A DNA stretch of 14,432 nt from JAHRAH01 sp051009015 (GCA_051009015.1 JBPCWZ010000156.1:1-14432), one strand, 5' to 3'. Numbered from the stretch's first letter, positions 6,040 through 13,716 are shown. Made by a program: numbers and translations. The notes: generated from the sequence alone by a model not told the origin.

Positions 6040-6765
6040 TTATGCCATCATCGGCGGCTTTGTTTTCATCGGTGTTTTGGCGGCATAGGCGCATGCTTTG
6101 CTGGTGGCAAGGTTTGCCCCGACCAATGCCTCGCACATTTTCAGCGCGCAAACAACGCCGTCCAAAACCGGCATTTGACATTCCGCACTTAACGCTTTTG
6201 CCAAATCCGCCATACCGGCGCAGCCGAGAATGACCGCTTCGCAGTTGTCTTCTTTTGCCGCCCGCAACACTTCGGCGCGGACGATTTTTGCCGCGCCATC
6301 GCCGTCTTCCAATGCCAAAACCGGAATGTTGGCGGCGCGGACTTTTCGGCATTTGTGCGTCATTCCATAACGATGGGCGAGTTCTTCCACTATCGGCACG
6401 GCGCGCGGCAAAGTTGTCACCACCGAAAAAGATGCGGCAATGACGGCGGCAAAATGCATCGCCGCTTCGCAAATGCCGACAACCGGACCATTGACAACTT
6501 CGCGGCACGCCCCCAGCCCCGGGTCGTCAAAACAAGCGACGACAAAACCATCCGCCCCCGCCGCATCGGCGCGCAAAACCTCGCGCAACAAGCCCGGCAC
6601 GCAAACCGCTTCGTCATAATGCCCTTCTATGCTGGCGGGCGTATCGGGCGGATTGGCGGCGATAATCTCCGTGCCGTCAAAAGCCGCCCCCGCCGCGGCG
6701 GCGCGGATCTTTTCGGTCATTGACGCCGTGGAGTTGGGATTGATAACGGCTATCTTCATCGTCAT
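6040..6765 (-). CDS. Asp/Glu/hydantoin racemase family protein
   Basis: This 241-aa protein carries the features of the Asp/Glu/hydantoin racemase superfamily. The N-terminus is MKIAVINPNSTASMTEKI. The two catalytic-type cysteines occur in VVACFDDPG and VILGCAGMADL, about 104 residues apart (C76 and C180 counted from MKIAV), matching the two-base cofactor-independent mechanism. Relatives racemise hydantoins, allantoin, aspartate or glutamate, or isomerise maleate; the NPNST opening and ACFDDPG favour the hydantoin/allantoin racemase branch. Its ATG at 6765 overlaps the TGA of livF (ATGA), so it is translationally coupled to the transporter. A second ATG at 6759 is equally plausible and gives MKIAV directly. 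Context suggests it acts on whatever the transporter imports; that is inference. Confidence 0.88.
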   Translation of the reverse strand: MTMKIAVINPNSTASMTEKIRAAAAGAAFDGTEIIAANPPDTPASIEGHYDEAVCVPGLLREVLRADAAGADGFVVACFDDPGLGACREVVNGPVVGICEAAMHFAAVIAASFSVVTTLPRAVPIVEELAHRYGMTHKCRKVRAANIPVLALEDGDGAAKIVRAEVLRAAKEDNCEAVILGCAGMADLAKALSAECQMPVLDGVVCALKMCEALVGANLATSKACAYAAKTPMKTKPPMMA

Positions 6766-7520
6766 ACATCGCCGCCCAGATACAAGCGGCGGATGCGGTC
6801 GTCGTTTAGCAGTTGTTGCGAATCGCCGCTGACGGCTATTTTGCCGTTGGCGACGGCATAGGCGCGGCGCGATATGCGCAAAGCCATGCGCGAGTTTTGT
6901 TCCACAAGCAGCACGGCGACTTTGTCTTCGCGGTTGATGGCGACAATGGAGCGGGCGATATCCTGCACAAGTTTCGGGGCGATGCCGAGCGATGGCTCGT
7001 CCAACAGCAGCAGTTTCGGCTTTGCCATCAGCGCCCTGCCGATGACGAGCATTTGCTGCTCGCCGCCGGACATGGTGGATGCCGACTGCCGCCACCGCTC
7101 TTTTAATCTCGGGAACTTGACGAGGATACTTTCCAAATCATCAGCGATGGCGGCTTTGTCGGCGCGGGCGAAAGCGCCCATCAATAAGTTATCGCGCACC
7201 GACATATACGGAAAAACCCGCCGCCCCTCCGGTGCCATGGCAATACCGGCGGCGACAATGGAATGCGGCGGCAGATGGTCAATGCGCCCGCCGCGATAAG
7301 TAATCCCGCCCGCGCTTATCTTTCGCAAGCCGGTAATGGCGCGCAAAATGGAAGATTTGCCCGCGCCGTTTGCGCCGATGAGCGCGATGGTTTCGCCTTC
7401 GTTCACCGTCAAAGACACGCCGCGCAAAGCATGCACCCGCCCGTAAAAAAGCGATACTTCGTCAAAGTGCAAAAGCGTTTGCGCCTTCTCCCGCTTTTGT
7501 TGTTGTTGCGATTCGGTCAT
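6762..7520 (-). CDS. livF: Branched-chain amino acid-type ABC transporter ATPase LivF
   Basis: This 252-aa ATPase is of the LivF branch of the HAAT family and sits on the cytoplasmic face of the LivH-LivM permease. Visible motifs are Walker A GANGAGKS (49-56), the signature MSGGEQQ (150-156), Walker B LLLLDEPS (170-177) and the short LivF-type C-terminus ending in RRLYLGGDV. The first 16 residues are an unusual Gln/Lys/Glu-rich extension (MTESQQQQKREKAQ) before the usual first strand. It starts 6 bases after the livG stop and its own stop overlaps the racemase start. Assignment to LivF rather than LivG rests on length and on the absence of the LivG-specific insertion. Confidence 0.95.
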   Translation of the reverse strand: MTESQQQQKREKAQTLLHFDEVSLFYGRVHALRGVSLTVNEGETIALIGANGAGKSSILRAITGLRKISAGGITYRGGRIDHLPPHSIVAAGIAMAPEGRRVFPYMSVRDNLLMGAFARADKAAIADDLESILVKFPRLKERWRQSASTMSGGEQQMLVIGRALMAKPKLLLLDEPSLGIAPKLVQDIARSIVAINREDKVAVLLVEQNSRMALRISRRAYAVANGKIAVSGDSQQLLNDDRIRRLYLGGDV

Positions 7521-7526
7521 TGTTGT

Positions 7527-8309
7527 TTATATTCCCACGGCGTCGTCTTCGCGCCCCAGATATGCTTCTATGACGCGCTCGTCGTTTTGGATTTGCACAG
7601 GTTCGCCTTCGGCGATTTTCTCGCCGAAGTTAAGCACAACTATCCGGTCGGACACGGTCATTACCGCTTTCATATCATGCTCCACAACCAAAACCGTAAT
7701 GCCGCGCTCGCGCACTTGCTGCACCATCTTCACGGCGCGGGCGGTTTCGTCATGATTCATTCCGGCAAAAGGCTCGTCCAATAACAACACTTTCGGCTTT
7801 GCCGCCAAACCGATGGCGATGCCCAAAGCGCGCAGATGACCGTGCGGCAAGTTGCCCGCCATTTCTTTGGCGGCGGCATCCAAACCCAAAAAAGCCAAAA
7901 TATCATCCGCCGATTCGCCAAAAGCCGCTTCGTCCGCCCGCGCCCGGCGGGTGTTGGCAAAAAAGCCGAGCAATCCGGCGCGGGCGCGCAAATGATGGGC
8001 GATGACGACATTATCGCGCACGCTCATTCCGCGAAAAATCGTCGTCTCCTGAAAAGTCCGCACAACGCCCATTCGGGCGACAATGTGCGGGTGCTTGCCC
8101 GATATGCGCCGCCCCTGCAAAAGCACTTCGCCGCGGGTCGGCTGCAAAAAAGACGACACCAGTTTGAAGAGTGTGGATTTTCCGGCGCCGTTGGGCCCGA
8201 TGACCGACAATATCTCGCGCTCGCGCACGGCAAAACTGACATTATTGACCGCCAGCAAACCGCCAAAGCGGCGCGTAATGCCATGCACTTCCAAAAAATT
8301 AGCGGACAT
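7527..8309 (-). CDS. livG: Branched-chain amino acid-type ABC transporter ATPase LivG
   Basis: This 260-aa ATPase partner of LivF has Walker A GPNGAGKST (38-46), the LivG-type insertion (HHLRARAGLLGFFANTRRA), Walker B VLLLDEP (174-180) with GMNHDE after it, and the H-loop histidine in VEHDM (H211). The signature motif is unusual. Where LivG proteins normally read LSYGxQR, this one reads LPHGHLRALGIAIGLA (154-169), so the usual Ser and Gln contacts are replaced. The fold-defining glycine is kept. Since Walker A, Walker B and switch residues are intact I still expect an active subunit, perhaps from a divergent subfamily. The gene overlaps the end of livM by 11 bases, typical of translational coupling. 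Confidence 0.94.
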   Translation of the reverse strand: MSANFLEVHGITRRFGGLLAVNNVSFAVREREILSVIGPNGAGKSTLFKLVSSFLQPTRGEVLLQGRRISGKHPHIVARMGVVRTFQETTIFRGMSVRDNVVIAHHLRARAGLLGFFANTRRARADEAAFGESADDILAFLGLDAAAKEMAGNLPHGHLRALGIAIGLAAKPKVLLLDEPFAGMNHDETARAVKMVQQVRERGITVLVVEHDMKAVMTVSDRIVVLNFGEKIAEGEPVQIQNDERVIEAYLGREDDAVGI

Positions 8310-9294
8310 TGCGTTGCCCCCCCTCGCGCAACAAAGAAGGCAAACTTAATAAGCCGTTCGGCAAAAACAGAATCAAAATGATAAGCACCGACGAATAAAT
8401 AAGCAACTGATACGCGCCGGTCGGAGACAACAAATCCCAGCCGAAATACAAAACCAAAGTCCCCAGCATGGGACCGAAAACATAACCCAATCCGCCGAGA
8501 AAACAATAAAGCATATAGTTAACCGATTCTTGAATCGGAAAAGTGGACGGATACACCGACTGCACAATGGCGGCAAAAACCGCCCCGCCAATGCCGCCCA
8601 GAAAAGACGACAACGCATAAGCCAAAATCCGCAACCTGGCGATATTGACGCCGATGGAAGATGCAAGTTCTTCGTTCTGCTGCAAAGAGCGGCACAAAAA
8701 ACCCAGCCGCGAATTGACCAGCCGCCACATTCCGGCAAAACACAGCAGCATCAAAACAACGGCAAGATAATAAAAGCCCAGCCGCAGGTTTTCCAGTTCG
8801 GCAAAATCGGGGATGAGGGTAAAGCCGAAAACCGACAACTCGCCCGGCGGCGGGATGTTGGTAATGCCGGAGGGGCCGTTTGTGATAGTCAATGATTGAA
8901 AAAACAAGCGCGCAACTTCGGTCAGCGTCAGCGTTACCATGGCAAAATACACGCCGCGCAAACGCAGTATCGGCAAGCCGATAAGTATGCTGGCAAAAGC
9001 GCAAAACAAACCGGCAAGCGGGAGAGTATACCAAAACAGCATATCATATTTCACCACCAGCACCGCCGACACATAACCGCCCATAAGCGCAAACGCGCCC
9101 TGCCCGATATTAATGCGCCCGATGTAAAAAGTCAGCCACACGCCGGAACTGATAATGCTCAGCAAAGCCACAGTCGTCATCACGCTCATCAAATCACCGC
9201 GCCCCAAATGCACAAGCACCCCCGGCACGGCAACAAGCACCGCAAACAAAAACACGGCAACGCCGATAATGTTTTGTTTTGTTTTCGTCATCAT
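8299..9294 (-). CDS. livM: Branched-chain amino acid-type ABC permease LivM
   Basis: This 331-aa integral membrane permease has about eight to ten helices and pairs with LivH. Diagnostic segments are the early YIGRINIGQGAFALMGGY, the loop SLTITNGPSGITNIP, and the conserved cytoplasmic EAA-like region SLQQNEELASSIGVNIARLRILAYALSSFLGGIGGA. The C-terminal FGPMLGTLVLYFGWDL...LPNGLLSL is also typical. Two adjacent ATG codons (9294 and 9291) can serve as start; the first is listed. The stop overlaps livG. Upstream, only 9 bases separate it from a GIY-YIG gene, which is not a transporter component, so livM is separated from its usual neighbour livH by about 2 kb of unrelated genes. Confidence 0.95.
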   Translation of the reverse strand: MMTKTKQNIIGVAVFLFAVLVAVPGVLVHLGRGDLMSVMTTVALLSIISSGVWLTFYIGRINIGQGAFALMGGYVSAVLVVKYDMLFWYTLPLAGLFCAFASILIGLPILRLRGVYFAMVTLTLTEVARLFFQSLTITNGPSGITNIPPPGELSVFGFTLIPDFAELENLRLGFYYLAVVLMLLCFAGMWRLVNSRLGFLCRSLQQNEELASSIGVNIARLRILAYALSSFLGGIGGAVFAAIVQSVYPSTFPIQESVNYMLYCFLGGLGYVFGPMLGTLVLYFGWDLLSPTGAYQLLIYSSVLIILILFLPNGLLSLPSLLREGGQRNVR

Positions 9295-9303
9295 CGCCGC
9301 GAG

Positions 9304-10053
9304 TTAAATGTTGGCGTAACGAATCGGGTTTTGGTTGTTTTCGCCGACTTTGCGCCCGACATACAACCGGCGCACCGACTCCTCGGCGACTTCGCCCTCA
9401 AACTCCCACCTGTTGGTGTGTTTCCAACCGGAAATATCGCGGTCGTGATATTTCAGCGTTCCGGCGGAATGCCATTTGCTAATGCGATAAACCTCTTTGG
9501 CAATACCGCGAAAAATGGCAATGGCGTATTCCGCCCGCTCGCGCCTTTTGCCGATAACCCATGCCCCGCGGGTTGTTTCATACAACTCCCGCGCACTCAT
9601 ATCGCCGCGATACAGGCGGCTAATCTTAATCAAGACCGCCAAATGCCGCACCGCCGCCGATTTGGCTTCAAAAGTAGCCAAAAACTCGCGCGCGGAAATG
9701 CGCCCGTAGCCGCGCGTGACTCCCGAAACAAGATTGGCAAGGTTGTCCTTGCCGATTAAATCTATCGCCGCCGCTTCCACCAAAAGCGCCTCCGACTCCG
9801 AAAGCCCGTAGCGCAAAATGTCAATGTGCGGCTCTTTGCCGCTTTTGCGGATGGCGTTTATCGTTGCGCTCTTTGCGTCATTTGCGCCGTTAGCAACATC
9901 CAAATGTGCAAACATCCGCCCACCTTTGCCCTTGCCGACATAAAAAGGTTTGCCGGTTTGCGGGTGCGAATAGACATAGACATAATACTTAAGCAGAGCC
10001 GCCGCTTGCGCCGATACTTCGTGCGCGTCGTTATTTGTTTTCGTTGTCGTCAT
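9304..10053 (-). CDS. GIY-YIG nuclease-like protein (LEM-3-like / COG3680 type)
   Basis: This 249-aa protein has an N-terminal GIY-YIG-type domain. The first strand is YVYVYSHP (24-31, in place of GIY) and the second FYVGKGKGGR (37-46, in place of YIG) with Arg46. A later acidic residue in SEALLVEAAAID (E93) is the probable metal ligand. The C-terminal ~100 residues contain TRGAWVIGKRRERAEYAIAI, IAKEVYRISKWHSAGT and the ending NQNPIRYANI, a pattern I associate with a companion domain in COG3680-like proteins of unknown function. GIY-YIG enzymes cut DNA with a single metal ion. A clear GGAG ribosome-binding site precedes the ATG at 10053. It sits between livH and livM on the same strand, an unexpected place. 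The target and role are unknown. Confidence 0.8.
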   Translation of the reverse strand: MTTTKTNNDAHEVSAQAAALLKYYVYVYSHPQTGKPFYVGKGKGGRMFAHLDVANGANDAKSATINAIRKSGKEPHIDILRYGLSESEALLVEAAAIDLIGKDNLANLVSGVTRGYGRISAREFLATFEAKSAAVRHLAVLIKISRLYRGDMSARELYETTRGAWVIGKRRERAEYAIAIFRGIAKEVYRISKWHSAGTLKYHDRDISGWKHTNRWEFEGEVAEESVRRLYVGRKVGENNQNPIRYANI

Positions 10054-10120
10054 TTTTGTATCTCCACAACGGTGTGCCCCGCGCCATCAGCGGCTTGGCC
10101 GCCCTTAAAAGCCCATCAGC

Positions 10121-10155
10121 ACAACAAGCGGGCCGTGGTTAGCACTGCTTGTTGT
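10121..10155. repeat. 9-bp inverted repeat over the 3' end of the small ORF
   Basis: ACAACAAGC (10121-10129) and GCTTGTTGT (10147-10155) are perfect complements with a 17-base loop that contains the stop codon of the 67-aa ORF (10139-10141). On the transcribed minus strand no U-run follows, so it is more likely an RNA-stabilising or processing hairpin than a terminator. Confidence 0.4.
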
Positions 10156-10342
10156 CTTTAATTTTCGGCGGGTTTTTCCCACTGGGAAAATGTGTTTGCC
10201 GCGGCACGAATGTACTGTTGCGGTGGATGGTCGCGAGCGAGTCCGGCTTCGCCGAGGTGAAAAACACCCCCGACGGCCACGCGCTCGAACCCCCGTCCGC
10301 ATAGGGCACATAATGCCCGGACGAGTCAGTTTGCTTTTTCAT
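10139..10342 (-). CDS. Small hypothetical protein, 67 aa, overlapping the SDH protease gene
   Basis: The ORF starts with an ATG at 10342 inside the last codons of the SDH-type protease gene (17-base overlap, +1 frame). It is preceded by GAGG at a good distance (10352-10355), the arrangement of a translationally coupled gene. The product is hydrophilic and low in aliphatic residues, rich in Ser, Pro, Thr, Gly and Lys (for example DGGSSAWPSGVFFTSAKPDS). It ends in a basic tail (SGKNPPKIKDNKQC) and has no membrane segment or signal peptide. Third codon positions are mostly G or C, as in its neighbours, supporting coding. I recognise no domain. It might be a partner or substrate of the protease, judged only from adjacency. 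Confidence 0.45.
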   Translation of the reverse strand: MKKQTDSSGHYVPYADGGSSAWPSGVFFTSAKPDSLATIHRNSTFVPRQTHFPSGKNPPKIKDNKQC

Positions 10343-11348
10343 GTTTCCAGCCCTCAAATTTGCGGTTGTCATGGAATCCTTCTTGCTCAATAGGCACCGG
10401 TAGCCCGGGAACCTGCACCGGGATTTTAACACGGAACAAAACCCCTTCGGAAACAAAGCGATGAGTCCCTCCCTCAACGCTTTCAACCAGCCCTCTGGCA
10501 TGGGCGTAGTCAACCCGTTCTTTTTCCCCCACAAGGAGATTCGGGTCATATGCCTCTGTCAGGCACAACTCCTCCCGTATGTCTTCGTATATTTGCTTGA
10601 TAAGCAAATACAACTTTTCATCCGGCTTTTCTATGTTCAAGCCCAAACCCAGCGCCTCCCGCCGGTTGATGGTGTAGTCGTGGCTGCCGGTTTCGGTGCT
10701 CAGAAACCCCACAATCTTTTTCCGCTGCTTTTCATCTTTCACTTGATAACGCAAAAGACGCTCGGCAAGCATCTTTATCTGGCCGCTCGTCCTGATAACT
10801 TGACCAAGCACCAGCGGGTGAACTTTGTCGCTCAACGCAGCAAGAATTTTTGCCAAACTTTCGTCGTCCTTGATGCCGAGCTCTTCTTTCGTCAATTGTA
10901 TGTACCCTTTTATCGCCTCCACGCTGACCGATGCCCGGGCGGGCGAGTTCGGATTATCGTCCACCTTGGGATTCAAGGGTGTGGTAATCGACGGGTCAAT
11001 CGGGCCAAGCATCGCCTGCTTGGTCATCACGATTCTGTCCGTGCCGAGCGCCATCAGCGTGCCGGCGCTGTGGCATTTGGAAGGCACAACCACCTCCAAC
11101 TCGTTGCAGAACAGCCGGAGAAGATTTGCCAAACTCCACGCCGCCAGCGTGTCCCCGCCGCGGGTATACAAAAACAACGTGATTTTTTCAACCACATTGA
11201 TGCTGTCCAGGTGGAAACTAAAATGGTCAACCACATCGGTGGCAATCTTCGCCTCCAACCCCGGGCGGTCGCCCGTGATGTATGCCAAAACTTTGGAACC
11301 CCGCGCCTTTTCCAGGGCTTGATAGAGTTTGCGCCGCTCTCGACTCAT
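10326..11348 (-). CDS. SDH-family serine protease, ClpP/SppA-like fold
   Basis: This 340-aa protein resembles the serine dehydrogenase proteinase family (SDH_sah, Pfam PF01972), a branch of the ClpP/crotonase superfamily. Residues ~57-68 (ITLFLYTRGGDT) form the strand and GG loop expected to make the oxyanion hole. KCHSAGTLMALGTDRIVM (about 91-108) carries the candidate nucleophile S94. QAMLGPIDPS (111-120) is the usual following motif. No signal peptide or membrane helix is seen, so it is probably cytoplasmic. It begins 19 bases after livH. The ATG at 11348 has no Shine-Dalgarno sequence, but TATAAT ends 6 bases before it (11360-11355), so a leaderless transcript is conceivable. It is not a transporter gene and forms a cargo block with the 67-aa ORF and the GIY-YIG gene. 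The substrate is unknown. Confidence 0.85.
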   Translation of the reverse strand: MSRERRKLYQALEKARGSKVLAYITGDRPGLEAKIATDVVDHFSFHLDSINVVEKITLFLYTRGGDTLAAWSLANLLRLFCNELEVVVPSKCHSAGTLMALGTDRIVMTKQAMLGPIDPSITTPLNPKVDDNPNSPARASVSVEAIKGYIQLTKEELGIKDDESLAKILAALSDKVHPLVLGQVIRTSGQIKMLAERLLRYQVKDEKQRKKIVGFLSTETGSHDYTINRREALGLGLNIEKPDEKLYLLIKQIYEDIREELCLTEAYDPNLLVGEKERVDYAHARGLVESVEGGTHRFVSEGVLFRVKIPVQVPGLPVPIEQEGFHDNRKFEGWKHEKAN

Positions 11349-11367
11349 ACCGACATTATAACCGATT

Positions 11368-12261
11368 TCAACCCCACGGTTTCCCCATCAGCCCGTTCGG
11401 GCGGATGCTTAAGAAAACCATTAAACTTGCGAAGATAACCAGATAAGTAATGTCGCCGTATTCGCGCAAAGTTGCCAAACCTACCGATTCCATCATTCCC
11501 AAAATAAAACCACCTGCTATCGCCCCCGGCACAACACCGGCACCGCCTATCATTACCATCAAAAACGCCTTGATGGATATCGGACCGCCAATGCCGGAAC
11601 TAACGCCCGTTATCGCCACCAGCAAACCGCCGACCAAACCGGCAAGCATCGCGCCCAATGCAAAGCCGAGCATTCCATAACTTTCCACCGGCACGCCCAT
11701 CAGTTGCGCCGCCGTCCTGTCCTGTGCCAAAGCGCGCATCGCCCGCCCCGGCTTTGTCCATTGCATAAAGGCGATAAACGCCGCTATCATCAGCAAAGCG
11801 CAAATGCCGACAACAATGCGGTCGTTCTGCATTGCAAGAATAAAATTGCCCATGTCGTCTTTCCAGACAAACCCGCCTTCCATAATCTTCGGCACGCCGC
11901 GCTGTTTCTCGCCAAACAAAAGCAAAATAATGCTGTCAAAGAAAAACGCCAAACCCGCCGCCAATAACATCGTGCTTTCCTCGCGCACGCTCTTTCGCAA
12001 CACGCGGCGGAACAAAAACCGCTCAACAGCCGCGCCCGCCGCCAAAAGAGTCAGCGCCGATGCGACAAGCGCAAGGGCAAAAGGCATCCCCAGTTTGCCA
12101 TAGACAAAATAAGTAACAAAACCGCCCAAAACATACATCTGCCCGTGGGCGAAGTTCAGCACATTCATCAGGGCGAAGATAAGCGTCAGCCCCAGGGCGA
12201 TAAGCGCATACTGCGCACCCAGATACAAGCCATTGACGACTACCTGCTCCACAAAAGTCAA
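11368..12261 (-). CDS. livH: Branched-chain amino acid-type ABC permease LivH
   Basis: This 297-aa permease has about eight helices. Typical LivH features are the N-terminus VEQVVVNGLYLGAQYALIALG, FALMNVLNFAHGQMYVLGGF near residues 29-48, and the cytoplasmic coupling segment RAMRALAQDRTAAQLMGVPVE. The C-terminal GGAGVVPGAIAGGFILGMME and LSIRPNGLMG are also typical. The start is a TTG at 12261: no ATG or GTG exists in frame back to the stop codon of the binding-protein gene, and the protein then begins as LivH proteins do. There is no Shine-Dalgarno sequence because a GC-rich hairpin ends exactly at the TTG, which probably lowers expression relative to the binding protein. It is followed by the SDH protease gene rather than livM. 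Confidence 0.94.
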   Translation of the reverse strand: MTFVEQVVVNGLYLGAQYALIALGLTLIFALMNVLNFAHGQMYVLGGFVTYFVYGKLGMPFALALVASALTLLAAGAAVERFLFRRVLRKSVREESTMLLAAGLAFFFDSIILLLFGEKQRGVPKIMEGGFVWKDDMGNFILAMQNDRIVVGICALLMIAAFIAFMQWTKPGRAMRALAQDRTAAQLMGVPVESYGMLGFALGAMLAGLVGGLLVAITGVSSGIGGPISIKAFLMVMIGGAGVVPGAIAGGFILGMMESVGLATLREYGDITYLVIFASLMVFLSIRPNGLMGKPWG

Positions 12262-12289
12262 GCGCCGGGGGGTGTTCGCCGCCCGGCGC
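12262..12289 (-). promoter_or_regulatory. GC-rich hairpin abutting the livH start
   Basis: GCGCCGGG (12262-12269) and CCCGGCGC (12282-12289) form a perfect 8-bp stem with a 12-base loop. In the mRNA the stem ends at the base before the livH TTG, and a G-U pair could extend it onto the first T. It lies between the highly translatable binding-protein gene and livH, and no U-run follows. The likely roles are blocking 3' decay of the binding-protein message or hiding the livH start. Confidence 0.6.
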
Positions 12290-12315
12290 CAAACTGCGAA
12301 AACCGCAAAGGGCGG

Positions 12316-13512
12316 TTAATCCACCCGCGTTACAAACAGGGTTTTGAACGCGCCGTCACGATACTCGTTGACGACCATCGGCACGCCGACCTGCCGCTTT
12401 TGCCCGAACGAAAAACTGCCGACATAGGTCAGTTTCTCGTTGCCTTTCAAAAACGGATTCGGCGCTTCAAAAGTATCCATCGCGTTTTGGAACACTTCCA
12501 CATCGTCAATCGCGCCCGGGTTGGCTTTCAGCGTTTCCAATATGTATTCCAAAGCATACACTTTGGTATTGGACTCGTCGTCATACTGCCCGTGGTCTTC
12601 GGTGTAGCGGCGGATGAACTCTTCCATCGTTGCCGAGCGGATTTGCGGCGTTGATGCCCCGCCGACCGAGATAAACCCGTTTGCCAAGCCGCCGGCGCCT
12701 TCGCGCAGTTGTTCGGCATCCTGGGCGGTTTCGGTGGAGATGAGCCCTTCATAGCCGAGTTCGCGCAGGGCGCGGATGATAAGCGGCGCAGTGCCACCGG
12801 CAACGCCCGACAAGACAAGCAAATCGGGGTTGAGTTGGACAAGCGGCGTAACAACCGGCACAAAATCGCGCGTATCACTCTGGTAGGCATCGGACTGGGC
12901 GACGATATTCAACCCAAGCGCCTTTGCCGCCGCGACTCCGCCATCCCGCTGGCTGAGCGCATCGGATTCATTCGCCGCCAAAAAGGCGATACTTTTGACG
13001 CCTTCGTTTTCTTTCAGGTATTTGTAGATGGCGGGACCCGATTGATAGTTGGCTATCATCCCGAGCACAGCATTACCGGCGGGCGGGCTGTAGAGTTCCT
13101 TCGGGAAGGCGTAGGGAAAATACATCACGCCGTCATTTTCGGCGACCGGGCGCACAGCGGCGGCGGTCGGGTCGGTATTGGGACCGACGACATAATGAAT
13201 GCCCTCTTGCACCATTTTCTCCATCCCTTCGCGGGCGCGGGTTGTGTTGTCCTGCGTATCCCAGGTGACTATTTCAATGTCGTAGGTGTCGCCGCCGATA
13301 GTGACGCCGCCTTCTTCATTGAGCCATTTGGCGCGCGTTTGCATGCACCGGACATTGGAAATGCCCCATGCGGCTTTGGGACCCGAAGTCACGCCGACAA
13401 ACCCGATCTTCAGGGTTTTGTCGGCGGCAAGGGCAGCCCCGCCCGGCGACAGGATGGACATTGCCACGGCAAGCGCAGTGGCGTGTTTGCAGAGTTGTTT
13501 TTTCAGTTGCAT
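12316..13512 (-). CDS. HAAT-family periplasmic substrate-binding protein (LivJ/LivK/UrtA-like)
   Basis: This 398-aa Peripla_BP_6-type receptor delivers substrate to LivHMGF. The signal peptide is MQLKKQLCKHATALAVAMSI with cleavage probably after GGAALA. The mature part opens with KTLKIGFVGVTSGPKAAWG, the ligand-cleft strand of the family. It continues with GIHYVVGPNTDPTAAAVRPV and FVPVVTPLVQLNPDLLVLSG. The substrate is not certain: leucine-type, urea/amide-type and other receptors share this fold, and the coupled racemase hints at a hydantoin, ureide or amino acid. A strong GGAGG lies 9 bases upstream of the ATG (13522-13526). It is the first gene of the long minus-strand block and is divergent from the adhesin gene. 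Confidence 0.92.
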   Translation of the reverse strand: MQLKKQLCKHATALAVAMSILSPGGAALAADKTLKIGFVGVTSGPKAAWGISNVRCMQTRAKWLNEEGGVTIGGDTYDIEIVTWDTQDNTTRAREGMEKMVQEGIHYVVGPNTDPTAAAVRPVAENDGVMYFPYAFPKELYSPPAGNAVLGMIANYQSGPAIYKYLKENEGVKSIAFLAANESDALSQRDGGVAAAKALGLNIVAQSDAYQSDTRDFVPVVTPLVQLNPDLLVLSGVAGGTAPLIIRALRELGYEGLISTETAQDAEQLREGAGGLANGFISVGGASTPQIRSATMEEFIRRYTEDHGQYDDESNTKVYALEYILETLKANPGAIDDVEVFQNAMDTFEAPNPFLKGNEKLTYVGSFSFGQKRQVGVPMVVNEYRDGAFKTLFVTRVD

Positions 13513-13547
13513 TGTTTGGTACCTCCAAAGATAAGAATGCCGCCACT

Positions 13548-13553
13548 ACTATA
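13548..13553 (-). promoter_or_regulatory. Possible -10 element of the LIV operon
   Basis: TATAGT on the minus strand lies 35 bases upstream of the binding-protein start. No good -35 is seen at 16-18 bases (CGGCTTTTTG region), so the promoter is tentative or activator-dependent. Confidence 0.3.
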
Positions 13554-13678
13554 CCACACCATCCCGCCAAAAAGCCGAAAAGCCAACATTTTTAATCACC
13601 CCGTGCAAAACACAACACACAAGAATGGCGGCGGTAATGGCGGATTTTTCGCACGGCGGCGGATTTTGTTTGGCGGAT

Positions 13679-13708
13679 TTGGCAAAACGGGGTTTTTGGT
13701 GTTATACT
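13679..13708 (+). promoter_or_regulatory. Extended -10 promoter of the adhesin gene
   Basis: TTGGCA (13679-13684) and TATACT (13703-13708) are separated by 18 bases, and the -10 is preceded by TG one base away (13700-13701), an extended -10. The expected start point, about 13714-13716, lies directly before the ATG at 13717, so the transcript would be leaderless or nearly so. If the ATG at 13729 were used the leader would be about 13 bases. Confidence 0.6.
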
Positions 13709-13716
13709 CTTTGGCA

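Noticed and set aside
10174..10190. Hairpin TTTTCCC-ACT-GGGAAAA as a terminator
   Set aside because: It lies inside the 67-aa ORF and on the transcribed strand is followed by AACCC, not a U-run.
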